Shown here: positions 34,806-43,306 of the stretch, piece by piece
Position numbering within the stretch: the first letter of the stretch is position 1
Layout of the letters: each line of letters starts with the position of its first letter
Assembly: GCF_947241125.1 (NCBI RefSeq)
Contig: NZ_OX365700.1
Span: forward strand, 1,240,001-1,304,000
Direction: 5' to 3'
DNA length: 64,000 bases
Source: Nitrospira tepida
GTDB taxonomy: Bacteria > Nitrospirota > Nitrospiria > Nitrospirales > Nitrospiraceae
Position numbers and translations under genes: made by a program
Notes under the pieces: model-generated
Database searches by the model: none
The model's input: the letters and a program-made list of their open reading frames with translations, nothing else
Told to the model about the DNA's origin: nothing

Positions 34806-35099
34806 ATGAGTGGCGGAAGGGATTACACAGGGGGTCCTGTCTCGTTCTCCCGGTCCCTGGAGCGGCAGGTGCTCGCTCTGCTCGCCATCCGCCCTCGGTT
34901 GCCGTTCAGGGTGCTGGTCGGGTTATTGCCCGGTCGTCCCACGGGCGATCTGTTCGCCGCGTTGCGCCGTTTGCGTGAGCGGGGACAGATCGTGGTGGCG
35001 CCAAGCAGACGGGATTTTGATCTCGTACGGGTGGACCCGGATCTTCAAGAGTACGGTGTCGGCTCCCGCCCCGCCGACGCGCAGGAGCGTGAGGGCTGA
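34806..35099 (+). CDS. hypothetical winged-helix-like protein
   Basis: 97 residues from ATG 34806 with AGGGAGAG upstream (ATG 34782 in the same frame is an alternative). The segment LERQVLALLAIRPRLPFRVLVGLLP, then TGDLFAALRRLRERGQIVV and a strand pair, reads like a compact winged-helix DNA-binding fold. This is only a shape judgement. It is the first gene of a plus-strand series that continues with a lipoprotein, SPFH protein, receiver and protease. Confidence 0.5.
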   Translation: MSGGRDYTGGPVSFSRSLERQVLALLAIRPRLPFRVLVGLLPGRPTGDLFAALRRLRERGQIVVAPSRRDFDLVRVDPDLQEYGVGSRPADAQEREG

Positions 35100-35117
35100 C
35101 GGCTTGGGTGCCGGCCA

Positions 35118-35468
35118 ATGAGCCGATGTACCGCGATGCTCGTGGGAAGCCTGCTGGTCTGGGAGGTCTGCCTGATGGGCGGATGCGCCGTTCCCGCAAC
35201 AGAACTGGAACTCGGGTCGCGAGATCCGTCCCTCGATCACCGGAAAATTGCGCGGTACTACCACCAAGAGGCCGCCCGGCTCTGGAAGCAGTCGGAGGAC
35301 ATGACGGTGCGGGCTATTCAGTACGAACACCTCTTCGGTCCTTCGTCAGACTGGGTCCAGGGAACGAAGTTGCTGGCCGAGTCCTATCGTGCCGCGGCCA
35401 TGGAACACGAACGTCTGGCCGGTCGACACCAGGACTTGGCCGAGGGGCGGGCCGTGGAGGAACCATGA
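35118..35468 (+). CDS. hypothetical lipoprotein
   Basis: 116 residues, with a signal peptide and lipobox LMGGC (Cys23). The mature part is helical, with YYHQEAARLWKQSEDM and LLAESYRAAAMEHERLAGRHQ, and may form a coiled coil. It overlaps the start of the SPFH gene by four bases (ATGA), so the two are translationally coupled and probably work together at the membrane. Not recognised otherwise. Confidence 0.7.
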   Translation: MSRCTAMLVGSLLVWEVCLMGGCAVPATELELGSRDPSLDHRKIARYYHQEAARLWKQSEDMTVRAIQYEHLFGPSSDWVQGTKLLAESYRAAAMEHERLAGRHQDLAEGRAVEEP

Positions 35469-36361
35469 ACCGGCATTGGACGGCGCTGTGGCTGTGTGGT
35501 CTCCTCCTGATCCTGTGCAGCTGTGCGACGACGGTGCATCCCGGGCAGCGGGGCCTGCGCTGGTACCCGCTCACCGAAGGCCTGACGACCGAGACCTTGA
35601 AGAGCGGACTCTATTGGCGGGCGCCGTGGAACGACGTGTTCGTCTATGACGTCCGGTGGCAGAGCTTTGTCGAGACCGTCGATGCGCTGAGCTCCGACGA
35701 TCTTCTCGTCAAGCTGCGGGCCGCCATCATCATTCGGCCCATCGCGGAGGAGGTCTATTTCCTTGCCCAGGAAATCGGTCCGGATTTCTATCCGCGCGTG
35801 GTGCGGCCCGAACTGCTGGCGGCGGTGCGCAGCGTGGTGTCCAACTATCCCATGGTCAACGTGCCAGAACAAAGCGCGGAGATCGCGAGCAAGGTGCAGG
35901 CGGTGGTGGTGGAAAAACTCAAGGGCCGGCACCTGGAGGTGGCGAGCGTCGCATTGGCCGAAGTGGAACTGGCCAAGCTGGTGCTGGAAGCGGTGGAGCG
36001 GAAACAGGCGAAGGAGCAGGAGAAGGAACAAAAGGATTTCGAGCTGGTGATCGCCGAGAAGGATGCCGAGATCGCCCGTCGGCGAGCGAGGGGAGAGGGC
36101 GACGCCATCCGGATCCGATCGGAAGGGGAGGCGGAGGGGCTGAAGATTCGAGCGAACGGACAGGCCAAGGCCCAGGAGACGATCGCGAAGACACTGACGC
36201 CGGACTATCTGCGCTTCAAGTTGTACGACAGCACCAATGCCAAATTTGTGCTGCTGCCTGATGATCTCAAGGTGCCGGTGCTGATCAATCCCGGCCCGTC
36301 CGATACCCAGCGGTTCTCCCAGGAGATGCCGCCGCATGCGGGGTCCGCCGCAGGGCCGTAG
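35465..36361 (+). CDS. SPFH/band-7 (prohibitin-like) lipoprotein
   Basis: 298 residues. Unusually for this superfamily, the N-terminus is a lipoprotein signal with lipobox LCSC (Cys20) rather than a plain membrane anchor. The band-7 domain spans about 28-190 (GLRWYPLTEGLTTETLKSGLYWRAPW; DLLVKLRAAIIIRPI), followed by a charged coiled coil (ERKQAKEQEKEQKDFE; RRRARGEGDAIRIRSEGEAEG). Prohibitin-like proteins scaffold membrane domains and modulate proteases. That fits its position four bases into a lipoprotein gene and upstream of a receiver and an HtrA-like protease. Confidence 0.85.
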   Translation: MNRHWTALWLCGLLLILCSCATTVHPGQRGLRWYPLTEGLTTETLKSGLYWRAPWNDVFVYDVRWQSFVETVDALSSDDLLVKLRAAIIIRPIAEEVYFLAQEIGPDFYPRVVRPELLAAVRSVVSNYPMVNVPEQSAEIASKVQAVVVEKLKGRHLEVASVALAEVELAKLVLEAVERKQAKEQEKEQKDFELVIAEKDAEIARRRARGEGDAIRIRSEGEAEGLKIRANGQAKAQETIAKTLTPDYLRFKLYDSTNAKFVLLPDDLKVPVLINPGPSDTQRFSQEMPPHAGSAAGP

Positions 36362-36493
36362 CCGCCGGGGACAACGGCGCGCCGACTGGGTCAGGGATCG
36401 ACGAACCACGAATGCGACGTGGGCAGGAAGCCCGGCAATGGTGCGGAGACCGCACGGACAGCGCGAAACCGATCGATCCTCAAGGGAGGGACC

Positions 36494-36898
36494 ATGGAAA
36501 CCAGACGGAAGCGCATCTTGGTGGTGGATGACAGCGAAGAGATCAGATCGCTGATGGCCTGGCTCCTCGCCGGCGAGGGATATGTGGTGAGCGAGGCCTG
36601 CGACGGGGAGGAGGCGTTGAGGCGGATCCAGGCCGAGCCGTTCGACGTGGTGGTCACCGACTTTCAGATGCCGGGCCTGAACGGCCTCGAGGTGATGGCG
36701 CATGCGCGCGAGCAGGACGACCGGAGGCCGGTCATTATCGTCTCAGGGCTCGATACGGATCTGTCCCGGCTCGCCGTCGAGTTGGGCGCCTATGCCTGGC
36801 TGACCAAACCGCTGAGTGGTCCCCTGTTTCTGGGTATCGTGGATTCCGCCGCGACCGCAGGACAACGGGAGGCTTCGCCGGTCGGCGGCACGGCCTGA
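36494..36898 (+). CDS. single-domain response regulator
   Basis: 134 residues from ATG 36494 (AAGGGAGGG upstream). A receiver with acidic pair in VVDDSEE, phospho-Asp in VVVTDFQMPGLNGLE, and Lys in WLTKPLSGPL. No output domain. No kinase is adjacent, so its partner lies elsewhere; the nearest kinases in the window are at 13418 and 20145. An inverted repeat GTGCGG-AGA-CCGCAC at 36439-36453 lies upstream; it resembles the palindrome arms but in the opposite arrangement. Confidence 0.88.
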   Translation: METRRKRILVVDDSEEIRSLMAWLLAGEGYVVSEACDGEEALRRIQAEPFDVVVTDFQMPGLNGLEVMAHAREQDDRRPVIIVSGLDTDLSRLAVELGAYAWLTKPLSGPLFLGIVDSAATAGQREASPVGGTA

Positions 36899-36978
36899 GC
36901 CCTTCACTCTATATGGGCCTCTCGGCGACCGTTCATCGGCGGGGCCGGAGCCGAGCGGTTGCGTAAGGAGAGAACGAC

Positions 36979-38154
36979 ATGACACGACGCATGCATGCGG
37001 ACTGCCGGCGCCGGGTGGCGCACTGTCTCTTCCTATGGACGGTGCTCATCGCGTCCGGCCAAACCCACTCCTCCCTGGCGGCCGCATTCGAAGAGGATCA
37101 AACCGTCCGGCTATATGAGCGCGTCGCGCCCGCGACCGTGTTTCTGTCCACCTCATCCGTGCGCCACAACGGCGTCCCCGGCTCCTCGGCTGTTGGGTTC
37201 GGGGCCGGCTTCATCCTCGACCGGGAGGGGACGGTGTTGACCAATGCCCATGTGGTCGCCGGCGCCTCGACCATCACCGCCACCCTCTACGATGGGCAGC
37301 GGGTCACCGCGGAGCTGCTCGGTATCGATCCGCAAACCGACGTCGCCGTGGTGAAATTGGCGCCGGTCAAAGGCCAGCTCGCCACCGTTCGGCTCGGAGA
37401 TTCGAATCGCATCAAGGTGGGCCAGAAGGTGCTCGTCGTAGGCAGCCCCTTCGGCCTGGGCTTCACGCTGACCAGCGGCATTGTCAGCGGATGGGGCCAC
37501 ATGCGGGGACAGGGGACGGGAATGGACGACGGCATGATTCAGACCACGGCGCCGATCAATCCCGGCAACAGCGGCGGGCCGGTCATGAATTCGAACGGCG
37601 ATGTCATCGGCATTACCACCGCCATCATTCCCGGCGCCCAGAACATCGGTTTTGCGATCCCGATCAACCGCGCCAAGGCCGTCCTCGACGAGCTGAAGAC
37701 GAACGGACATGTCGCGCGGCCCTGGTTGGGCGTGACCGGCAGCTTCCCAACCGACCAGATGCTGACGCTGTTCTCGCTCCCCTTGACCAAGGGGTGGCTG
37801 GTCGAACAGGTGGAGGAAGGCAGTCCTGCGGCGGAAGCGGGGCTGCTGGGCGGCGCGCTGCACATCGTGGTGGAAGGCACTCCGTGGACGTTGGGCGGGG
37901 ATATCATCCTCTCCATCCAGGACCAACCGGTGCGGTCGCCGGATGAATTTTTGCAGGTAATCAAAACCTTGCACATCGGAGACAAGGTCGACGTCGAATT
38001 CCTGCGGGCGGGAGATCTCCATCGGACGGTGATCACGTTACGGGAGCGTCCCATTCCCGCCGTGACGCCGCAAGTCCAGACAAGCTTTCCGCTCGCGGAC
38101 ACCGCCACGCCGGTCGGACCGCGATGGGGATGGGAAACCGGGTCTAGATACTAG
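36979..38154 (+). CDS. HtrA-like trypsin-type serine protease
   Basis: 391 residues. The signal peptide is within residues 1-36. Protease domain: His in VLTNAHVVAGA, Asp in DPQTDVAVVKL, Ser in NPGNSGGPVMN. One PDZ domain (about 250-350) includes GWLVEQVEEGSPAAEAGLLGG. It has one PDZ where DegP at 30141-31661 has two, so it may be the regulatory or signalling (DegS-like) rather than bulk-degrading protease, although no C-terminal anchor is seen. It follows the receiver gene by 80 bases. Confidence 0.9.
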   Translation: MTRRMHADCRRRVAHCLFLWTVLIASGQTHSSLAAAFEEDQTVRLYERVAPATVFLSTSSVRHNGVPGSSAVGFGAGFILDREGTVLTNAHVVAGASTITATLYDGQRVTAELLGIDPQTDVAVVKLAPVKGQLATVRLGDSNRIKVGQKVLVVGSPFGLGFTLTSGIVSGWGHMRGQGTGMDDGMIQTTAPINPGNSGGPVMNSNGDVIGITTAIIPGAQNIGFAIPINRAKAVLDELKTNGHVARPWLGVTGSFPTDQMLTLFSLPLTKGWLVEQVEEGSPAAEAGLLGGALHIVVEGTPWTLGGDIILSIQDQPVRSPDEFLQVIKTLHIGDKVDVEFLRAGDLHRTVITLRERPIPAVTPQVQTSFPLADTATPVGPRWGWETGSRY

Positions 38155-38164
38155 GGGGACGGTC

Positions 38165-38401
38165 TTGCAGGCTGGTCACTTCCAGGCGGTGGATCGGCCT
38201 CCTCACCATAAACTCTCCGATCGCGAGTTCCAAGTGCTGAGCCTGATTGCCCAAGGCAAGACCGTCAGCGCTATTGCCGACGAGCTTGCTTTGAGCGTGA
38301 AGACCATCAGCACCTACCGGTCTCGTATTCTGGAGAAATTGAAGCTCAAGACCACCGCCGACCTCACGCGGTATACGATCCTGCATCGCCTGGCCGAGTG
38401 A
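38165..38401 (+). CDS. orphan LuxR-type helix-turn-helix protein
   Basis: 78 residues from a TTG with GGGGGA upstream (GTG 38189 is an alternative). It consists almost only of the NarL/FixJ-type DNA-binding domain: LSDREFQVLSLIAQGKTVS, AIADELALSVKTISTYRSRIL, KLKLKTTADLTRYTI. No receiver domain is present; upstream sequence is the protease gene. It is either a stand-alone GerE-like regulator or the surviving half of a response regulator. The gap to the protease stop is only ten bases, so the two are co-transcribed. Confidence 0.8.
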   Translation: MQAGHFQAVDRPPHHKLSDREFQVLSLIAQGKTVSAIADELALSVKTISTYRSRILEKLKLKTTADLTRYTILHRLAE

Positions 38402-38696
38402 GCGGAACCTGCACCCTGTCGGATGTCCTTCGAGGACAACATCCTTCCAGTGGTGAGGCGGCTCCTTGGGATGAGACGCCGGCATGCAGCCTTCCCCGTT
38501 GGCCAAGATTTATCATCAGATTGGCGAACGATTCACACGCGCGGTAGGCACCTGCTTCATGTCTTTACCGGCTGTGGCCGCGCCGGACGGATTCTTTGAG
38601 CAGGCAGCAGGCTGTTCCGATTCCATCTGCGATCCGGTGCGGTTCCGTGTCTTTAAGAAGAACAACTCTTGCTCCCGATGGTTTTGCCAGATCTTG
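38402..38696. other. intergenic region between convergent genes
   Basis: 295 bases with no supported gene. It contains GGTGCGGTTC at 38636-38645, identical to the centre of the palindrome at 29700-29709, but without matching arms. Confidence 0.35.
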
Positions 38697-39920
38697 TTAA
38701 AGCAGTGTCACCACCGCAATGCTCGCGACGACGCACAAGGCCACGACGACCAAGGCGTTGGCCTGCCAGGCTGCGAGCAGAGCAAACCCGACTGCGGCAA
38801 TGGCCACATCGACCGGTCCGTTCACGGCACTCCTCCAGATCGGGTCGTACAGCGCTGCCCCCAAGATCCCGACGACGGCGGCGTTGATGCCGGCAATGGC
38901 CCTCGCTGCAGCCGGCCGGTTGAGAATGGTCTGCCAGAGAGGAAGCACGCCGGCCACCAGCAGGAAACCTGGCAAAAAAATCGAGATCAGCGCGAGAAAG
39001 GCTCCGACGAAGCCGCCTTCGTCTCCCGGCAGCCGCGCGCCCAGGTACGCGGCCAGTGAGAACATCGGGCCAGGGACCGCCTGTGCGGCTCCATATCCGG
39101 CGAGAAACTCGTCGGCAGATATCCAACCTGGTTTGACGACCGACTCTTCGAGCAGAGGCAAGACCACGTGGCCGCCGCCGAACACCAAGGCGCCAGCCCG
39201 ATAGAAGGCCTCTGCGACGGCAAGCAAGCCGTCAGGTCCATGGGAAGCGACCGGCAATCCAATGAGCAGCAGCGCAAAGGCCATAAGCAGAGCCCAACCG
39301 AGCGTCGGACCATAGGGCGGCTGTAAGCCGCCGGCCGTGATCGGTGCCGCGCTGCGGCAGAAGGCCAGGCCGGCAACCGCGCCGAGCGCGACGACCAGGA
39401 GCTGAGTCCAGGCCTGGCCGGATGCCAGGATGGCAAGGGCGGTGAACGTCGCGATCGTCGCACGGACGACATCCGGGCAAAGCTGCCAGGCCATTCCGAG
39501 CACCGCCTGCGCGACAACGGCCAGAGCGACGAGCTTGAGACCGTGGATCGCAGCGTTGCCTGTGGCGCCCGAGAACTGCGGCATCAACAAGGCAAACACA
39601 AACAGCAACAGGGCTGAGGGCAGCGTGAATGCGAGAAACGCGGCAATGGCGCCGGCCCAGCCGGCCCGCAAGAGGCCGAGAGAGAATCCCAATTGGCTGC
39701 TGGCGGGGCCCGGGAGAAACTGGCAGAGGGCCAACAGTTGCGCATACTGGCCCTCGCCGAGCCATTTGCGCCGCTCGACGAATTCCCGTCGGAAGTAGCC
39801 GAGGTGCGCGATCGGCCCGCCGAACGAAGTCAACCCGAGCATGAGAAAGGTGGTGAAGACTTCCGGTAGAAGCCTGGTCCGGGCTCTCTCTATCGGGAGT
39901 GCATCCGGCCGAGGGTCCAT
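38697..39920 (-). CDS. chrA: chromate transporter ChrA (two-domain form)
   Basis: About 407 residues from ATG 39920 (an in-frame TTG at 39938 is an alternative). Two homologous CHR domains each start with a conserved motif: FLMLGLTSFGGPIAHLGYFRREFV near residue 25, and FYRAGALVFGGGHVVLPLLEESVV near 230. The PGP motif is seen as FLPGPASSQLG and AVPGPMFSLAAYLG. It expels chromate from the cytoplasm using the proton gradient. GC content and codon use match the core genome, so it lies outside the AT-rich island that starts about 300 bases further on. Confidence 0.9.
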   Translation of the reverse strand: MDPRPDALPIERARTRLLPEVFTTFLMLGLTSFGGPIAHLGYFRREFVERRKWLGEGQYAQLLALCQFLPGPASSQLGFSLGLLRAGWAGAIAAFLAFTLPSALLLFVFALLMPQFSGATGNAAIHGLKLVALAVVAQAVLGMAWQLCPDVVRATIATFTALAILASGQAWTQLLVVALGAVAGLAFCRSAAPITAGGLQPPYGPTLGWALLMAFALLLIGLPVASHGPDGLLAVAEAFYRAGALVFGGGHVVLPLLEESVVKPGWISADEFLAGYGAAQAVPGPMFSLAAYLGARLPGDEGGFVGAFLALISIFLPGFLLVAGVLPLWQTILNRPAAARAIAGINAAVVGILGAALYDPIWRSAVNGPVDVAIAAVGFALLAAWQANALVVVALCVVASIAVVTLL

Positions 39921-40003
39921 ATCAAGTCCGGCAACCAATGAGGATGTCGGCAGATAGTCCGCGCCGGAACAACCGAATAGCAGTTGAAGAATATCTCAGG
40001 CTC

Positions 40004-40387
40004 TCACCGGCCTGCGGTCGCGCCTATGGGATGGAATCCCAGCGGAATACCGGCGGCATTGTGCCATAGGGCTTGGCAGAGCTGAAATCCCGCTTCGTCG
40101 GTCAAGCGGGCACAGACTAGGTCAGGACTGGTGAGCCCCGACACTTCAATGGCGAGCGATGAGGCGGTAATGCTGCGATCAAGTGGGGCCTTAGTGAACC
40201 CTAGAGTGACAGGAGTACACACTTCCGGATTAGAATGGCTCCCCGGCGATGGCAGATCTGAGAACTGGAAGTTGTCTGTTCGAATCCACGACCGTGATAG
40301 ATAGCTGATCAATTTGGCTATCTGGCTATGCGATCGCTGTTGAAGGGACACCTGGGCAATGAAGTCCAAAGCTCGAACCAAAACCAC
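40004..40387 (-). CDS. hypothetical protein across the island boundary
   Basis: An open frame of 127 residues from a GTG, with no recognisable domain and no clear ribosome site. It spans the 12-bp tRNA-like repeat at 40235-40246 and a change in base composition, so it may be a chance frame or a chimera formed at an integration junction. Low confidence as a gene. Confidence 0.25.
   Translation of the reverse strand: MVLVRALDFIAQVSLQQRSHSQIAKLISYLSRSWIRTDNFQFSDLPSPGSHSNPEVCTPVTLGFTKAPLDRSITASSLAIEVSGLTSPDLVCARLTDEAGFQLCQALWHNAAGIPLGFHPIGATAGR
40235..40246. repeat. possible attachment-site copy of the tRNA-Asn 3' end
   Basis: ATGGCTCCCCGG is identical to bases 49616-49627, the 3' terminus of the tRNA-Asn gene including CCA, in the same orientation. 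The AT-rich accessory region lies between the copies. Twelve bases is short, and no integrase remains. Confidence 0.4.
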
Positions 40388-40414
40388 AATATGCTCAATA
40401 CAGCATGAAGGTTA

Positions 40415-41023
40415 CTAAGACCTTGCAGTTTTCTTCAGCGAAGTATACCGCGTCAAGACGTTCGCCTGAAGCTTAGCGTCAGACTTTAGTTGACCAAGAA
40501 AGTCTTCTACGGCTTCGTTCAGTGCTCCGAAGAAATGCAGCAGGCCGAACGAAAGGACGCCTTGCGTGTTGCATATCGATTCGTTGCCCGGGAACAATGT
40601 CGCTTCGAACAAATTCCAACTGTGTACAAGACTCGCCCGGTAGATGTGATAAAAACGACCCGCATATTGTTTATATTCTGGCGGAAAGTGCTTACTAATA
40701 AAGTCCGCCATATAGGTTTTTGATTGGGCTCGATAGCCATATGCTGAGATTGCATCGAGCGAGCACATTAAAGCGAGGCCGACCACATGACCTCTATGCT
40801 GGAGGCCATTATTGCTTTTCTTGGCGTCTTCGATAACGTTACCAATCTCATCAAGAATAGATTCTTTAAGTATTCTCTCCAGGACACAAATAAAGTTGGC
40901 ATCTATCATGGCGGGAGGATCCGGCCATGTGCTAGGTTGCCAAGGGAGAAATCCATGGGTGTGAGGTGAACTCGAAACAACCGTGTCGTTTCCGATCTGA
41001 AGAATCTGGCGCCCAGAGGTCAT
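40415..41023 (-). CDS. hypothetical protein with an HEPN-like Rx4H motif
   Basis: 202 residues from ATG 41023 (AGAGGG upstream); a start at 41050 adds nine residues. Mostly alpha-helical. NGLQHRGHVVGLALMCSLDAIS and YRASLVHSWNLFEATLF are striking blocks. The latter contains R-x4-H, the active-site pattern of HEPN ribonucleases, but the motif is short and the family is not recognised, so HEPN is only a possibility. AT-rich, unlike flanking core genes. No direct operon partner; the next gene upstream ends at 41188. Confidence 0.55.
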   Translation of the reverse strand: MTSGRQILQIGNDTVVSSSPHTHGFLPWQPSTWPDPPAMIDANFICVLERILKESILDEIGNVIEDAKKSNNGLQHRGHVVGLALMCSLDAISAYGYRAQSKTYMADFISKHFPPEYKQYAGRFYHIYRASLVHSWNLFEATLFPGNESICNTQGVLSFGLLHFFGALNEAVEDFLGQLKSDAKLQANVLTRYTSLKKTARS

Positions 41024-41187
41024 TGATGCCCTCTGCTGGGTGTACTTCATAGACGCATGTTCTTAACAATCAGTCGAGCTGTATCGAAGCGACGTTGCTC
41101 ACACGAAATTGTTTGCTCCTACATCTTGCAATACGAAATTGGGCTATTGTGTACGGTCACGATCTGCATGACACTAGGTAGTTTAAC

Positions 41188-42129
41188 TTATGATAACGAT
41201 TTTCGTTCCCGTTGTCTCTTGATCCAATCCAATGCTAATAGTTGCGCCACTTCTTCTATTAGACCCAATCCAGTGAAGTAAGGCGTTTTGAAGTTGGGAA
41301 GCCAACACGTCCTCTTTACATCTCCTAAGTCTGACGTTTCAATTACGCACTCAACTCCATAAAAGGTTGCATTTTCTAACGCTTTGATACGCTCCTTCAT
41401 ATTCTCGATGCCTGGTGCCTTTGGGTACTCGAGGTACCTGGTGGAGTGACCATATAGACCCACTTCTTGCTGAAGCTGTCCACATTTAAGGGTTACTGGA
41501 TTATGAGCAAATTCCATCTCTACTTCCACCGACAAGACCCAATCTTGAATAATGTCTCGTTGTTCCAATTCGTGAAGCTGATTAAATTGCTCTTGTGTGT
41601 AACCAACCTCTTCCGGTGAAAAGCCATTATTAAACCGTCCTTGCGAAGCTCGTTTCGTCAAGACTTCTCCGATAATGCCATCAACGATGGTGAGCCGAAT
41701 TCCATCTGAGAAGTCTTTAAAGTGGTGAGAGCCAACGACAAAGTATGGAAACATCGAATTGTGAGCCACCTTCAATTTCAACTCGGTTATTTCTAGGCGC
41801 CAAGGATCGGATGGAAAATCGGTATAATACTTCGTTCCAACGTTAAAGCCATCTTGGAATCCGTCGAATTCAATGCACAGCAGTGGCATATCCTTACCAT
41901 CGCAAAGGGTGTAATCAATGCTCGTTTTTTTTAGTCGACTCCATTCGAGCTTAGAAAGTTCACTTCTCTTTAATTCCGACGTGCTGAGATCGAACAAATC
42001 ATTCGTATTGAAAACCATTAGAAATGGAAGGTTAGGGTAAATGTTGTATCCATCCCCCCATTGCCTCCGCAATTTGTAATAGTTATCACGTTCAGACTTG
42101 CTTGCGAAAACTAGTCTTTGTATGGCCAT
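41188..42129 (-). CDS. DUF2726-like PD-(D/E)XK nuclease candidate
   Basis: 313 residues; GAAGGG lies seven bases before the ATG. The first 95 residues follow the DUF2726 / restriction-endonuclease-like plan: FASKSERDNYYKL, IYPNLPFLMVF, then SIDYTLCDGKDMPLLCIEFDGFQDGF. Asp72, Glu87 and Asp89 could form the metal site. The middle and C-terminal parts are unfamiliar. It would be a DNA- or RNA-cleaving enzyme in a defence or mobile context. It follows the metallo-beta-lactamase gene by 78 bases on the same strand. Confidence 0.6.
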   Translation of the reverse strand: MAIQRLVFASKSERDNYYKLRRQWGDGYNIYPNLPFLMVFNTNDLFDLSTSELKRSELSKLEWSRLKKTSIDYTLCDGKDMPLLCIEFDGFQDGFNVGTKYYTDFPSDPWRLEITELKLKVAHNSMFPYFVVGSHHFKDFSDGIRLTIVDGIIGEVLTKRASQGRFNNGFSPEEVGYTQEQFNQLHELEQRDIIQDWVLSVEVEMEFAHNPVTLKCGQLQQEVGLYGHSTRYLEYPKAPGIENMKERIKALENATFYGVECVIETSDLGDVKRTCWLPNFKTPYFTGLGLIEEVAQLLALDWIKRQRERKSLS

Positions 42130-42207
42130 AAATGCCCTTCTATTGGTCTCTCCTACCTTCTAGTGATACGTATCTCTCGTCTGACAGTAAAGAGGACCTA
42201 GGTATAC

Positions 42208-43296
42208 TTAGTTCTCCTGCTCTTCGGGGTAATCCTCTGGCGTTGCTGGAACCCAGCCTGCGCGAGGTTTATTCCGGCTTATGCAGATACACTTGCCTTC
42301 TGTCGTTAGTACTTTAGCGCCACGATGGATTAATGCTCTAATGACCGCCTTCCTAGGGTGATCTTCGTCCTTCTTTGCAGAGCTTATGACTGCCGTGAAT
42401 GTTTCTTGCCCTGGTTGTGGTTTATTAGGCAAACGGGACCCGAGCCAACGATTAAGGAGTTCTGTCGATACATTGCGTCTAGAGCCGTGGTGGGGAACCT
42501 GAAAGCGATGAATGCCAGGCAATTGTAAGCCGACGTAGGGAGCGTAGTCGGCGGCTTCCGTTAATGCGGCACGACCAGCGTCACCCGTTAACACAATGCG
42601 CTGCCCGGCGATGTTTGCATACTGCACTGCACTCATTTCGTTCTCAGCGCTTGTCTCTTCAGGAGAGAATGCTTCCACTCCCCACGCTGCCTTCAACAAA
42701 CGGACTGCCTCAGTTGCCGCTTTATGAAGAAAGGATGTCAGGATAGTCGTACCCGTCTGCCTAACTTCTTCTGGAGATTCCGGGGTTCGTTCAGAAGAAA
42801 CAATCAGATCCAGATAACGCTTTTTCGTGGGTGCAAGAATGGTAAAGGCACCAAGGACCGCACCTTGAAAAGGCTCGCGTATCGGGATACCACGTTCCAG
42901 AGCGATTGCCTCAAGAGCGGAAAGGTTGGGATAAATTTGTTTTAACCTTCGTCTTAGGTTGTCAACCGATGAGAAATTGGAAAACCGCGATATGATTTCA
43001 TGCGCATAGATCCATGGACGGAGCATCCAAAGTTCTCCGACGCGGAATTCTTCTAGGACGGTTCGCAGTCCCCCGGCGTGATCACCATCGGGGTGGGTAA
43101 CTATAACTCGATCGATATGGTTGGGATTGTCGTAATACTGTCGGATATGTTCTACAACCTTTTTCCCCGTATCTTGAAACCCGCCGTCAACCACATGGAT
43201 GGAAGTAATGCCGTTCACTTGGTAACGCAAGGATATGGCATCTCCACTCTTGTCTGTTTCGACATCTAGAAAATCGATCTCGAAAAAGTCATTCAT
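42208..43296 (-). CDS. ComEC-like metallo-beta-lactamase-fold hydrolase
   Basis: 362 residues, GGGAGGCG before the ATG. The HxDxDH motif reads THPDGDHAGG (His68, Asp70, Asp72, His73). VLTGDAG and FQVPHHGSRRN are the later metal and His motifs, as in the soluble domain of ComEC. There are no membrane helices, so it is the stand-alone form often found in defence islands. A nuclease or phosphodiesterase activity on nucleic acid or nucleotides is likely. It starts ten bases after a predicted membrane protein gene, forming a clear two-gene unit. Confidence 0.8.
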   Translation of the reverse strand: MNDFFEIDFLDVETDKSGDAISLRYQVNGITSIHVVDGGFQDTGKKVVEHIRQYYDNPNHIDRVIVTHPDGDHAGGLRTVLEEFRVGELWMLRPWIYAHEIISRFSNFSSVDNLRRRLKQIYPNLSALEAIALERGIPIREPFQGAVLGAFTILAPTKKRYLDLIVSSERTPESPEEVRQTGTTILTSFLHKAATEAVRLLKAAWGVEAFSPEETSAENEMSAVQYANIAGQRIVLTGDAGRAALTEAADYAPYVGLQLPGIHRFQVPHHGSRRNVSTELLNRWLGSRLPNKPQPGQETFTAVISSAKKDEDHPRKAVIRALIHRGAKVLTTEGKCICISRNKPRAGWVPATPEDYPEEQEN

Positions 43297-43306
43297 TGGC
43301 GCCTCC

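Noticed and set aside
36439-36453. GTGCGG-AGA-CCGCAC inverted repeat before the receiver gene
   Set aside because: Arms face the opposite way and spacing is 3 instead of 10, so it does not fit the palindrome family; no sigma-54-like element with ten-base spacing was found.
38630-38651. Possible fourth palindrome
   Set aside because: The centre GGTGCGGTTC is identical to the 29700 site, but the arms do not match and no -24/-12 element follows.
40270-40300. GTTCGAATCC sequence resembling a tRNA T loop
   Set aside because: The flanking arms do not pair and no cloverleaf can be built.
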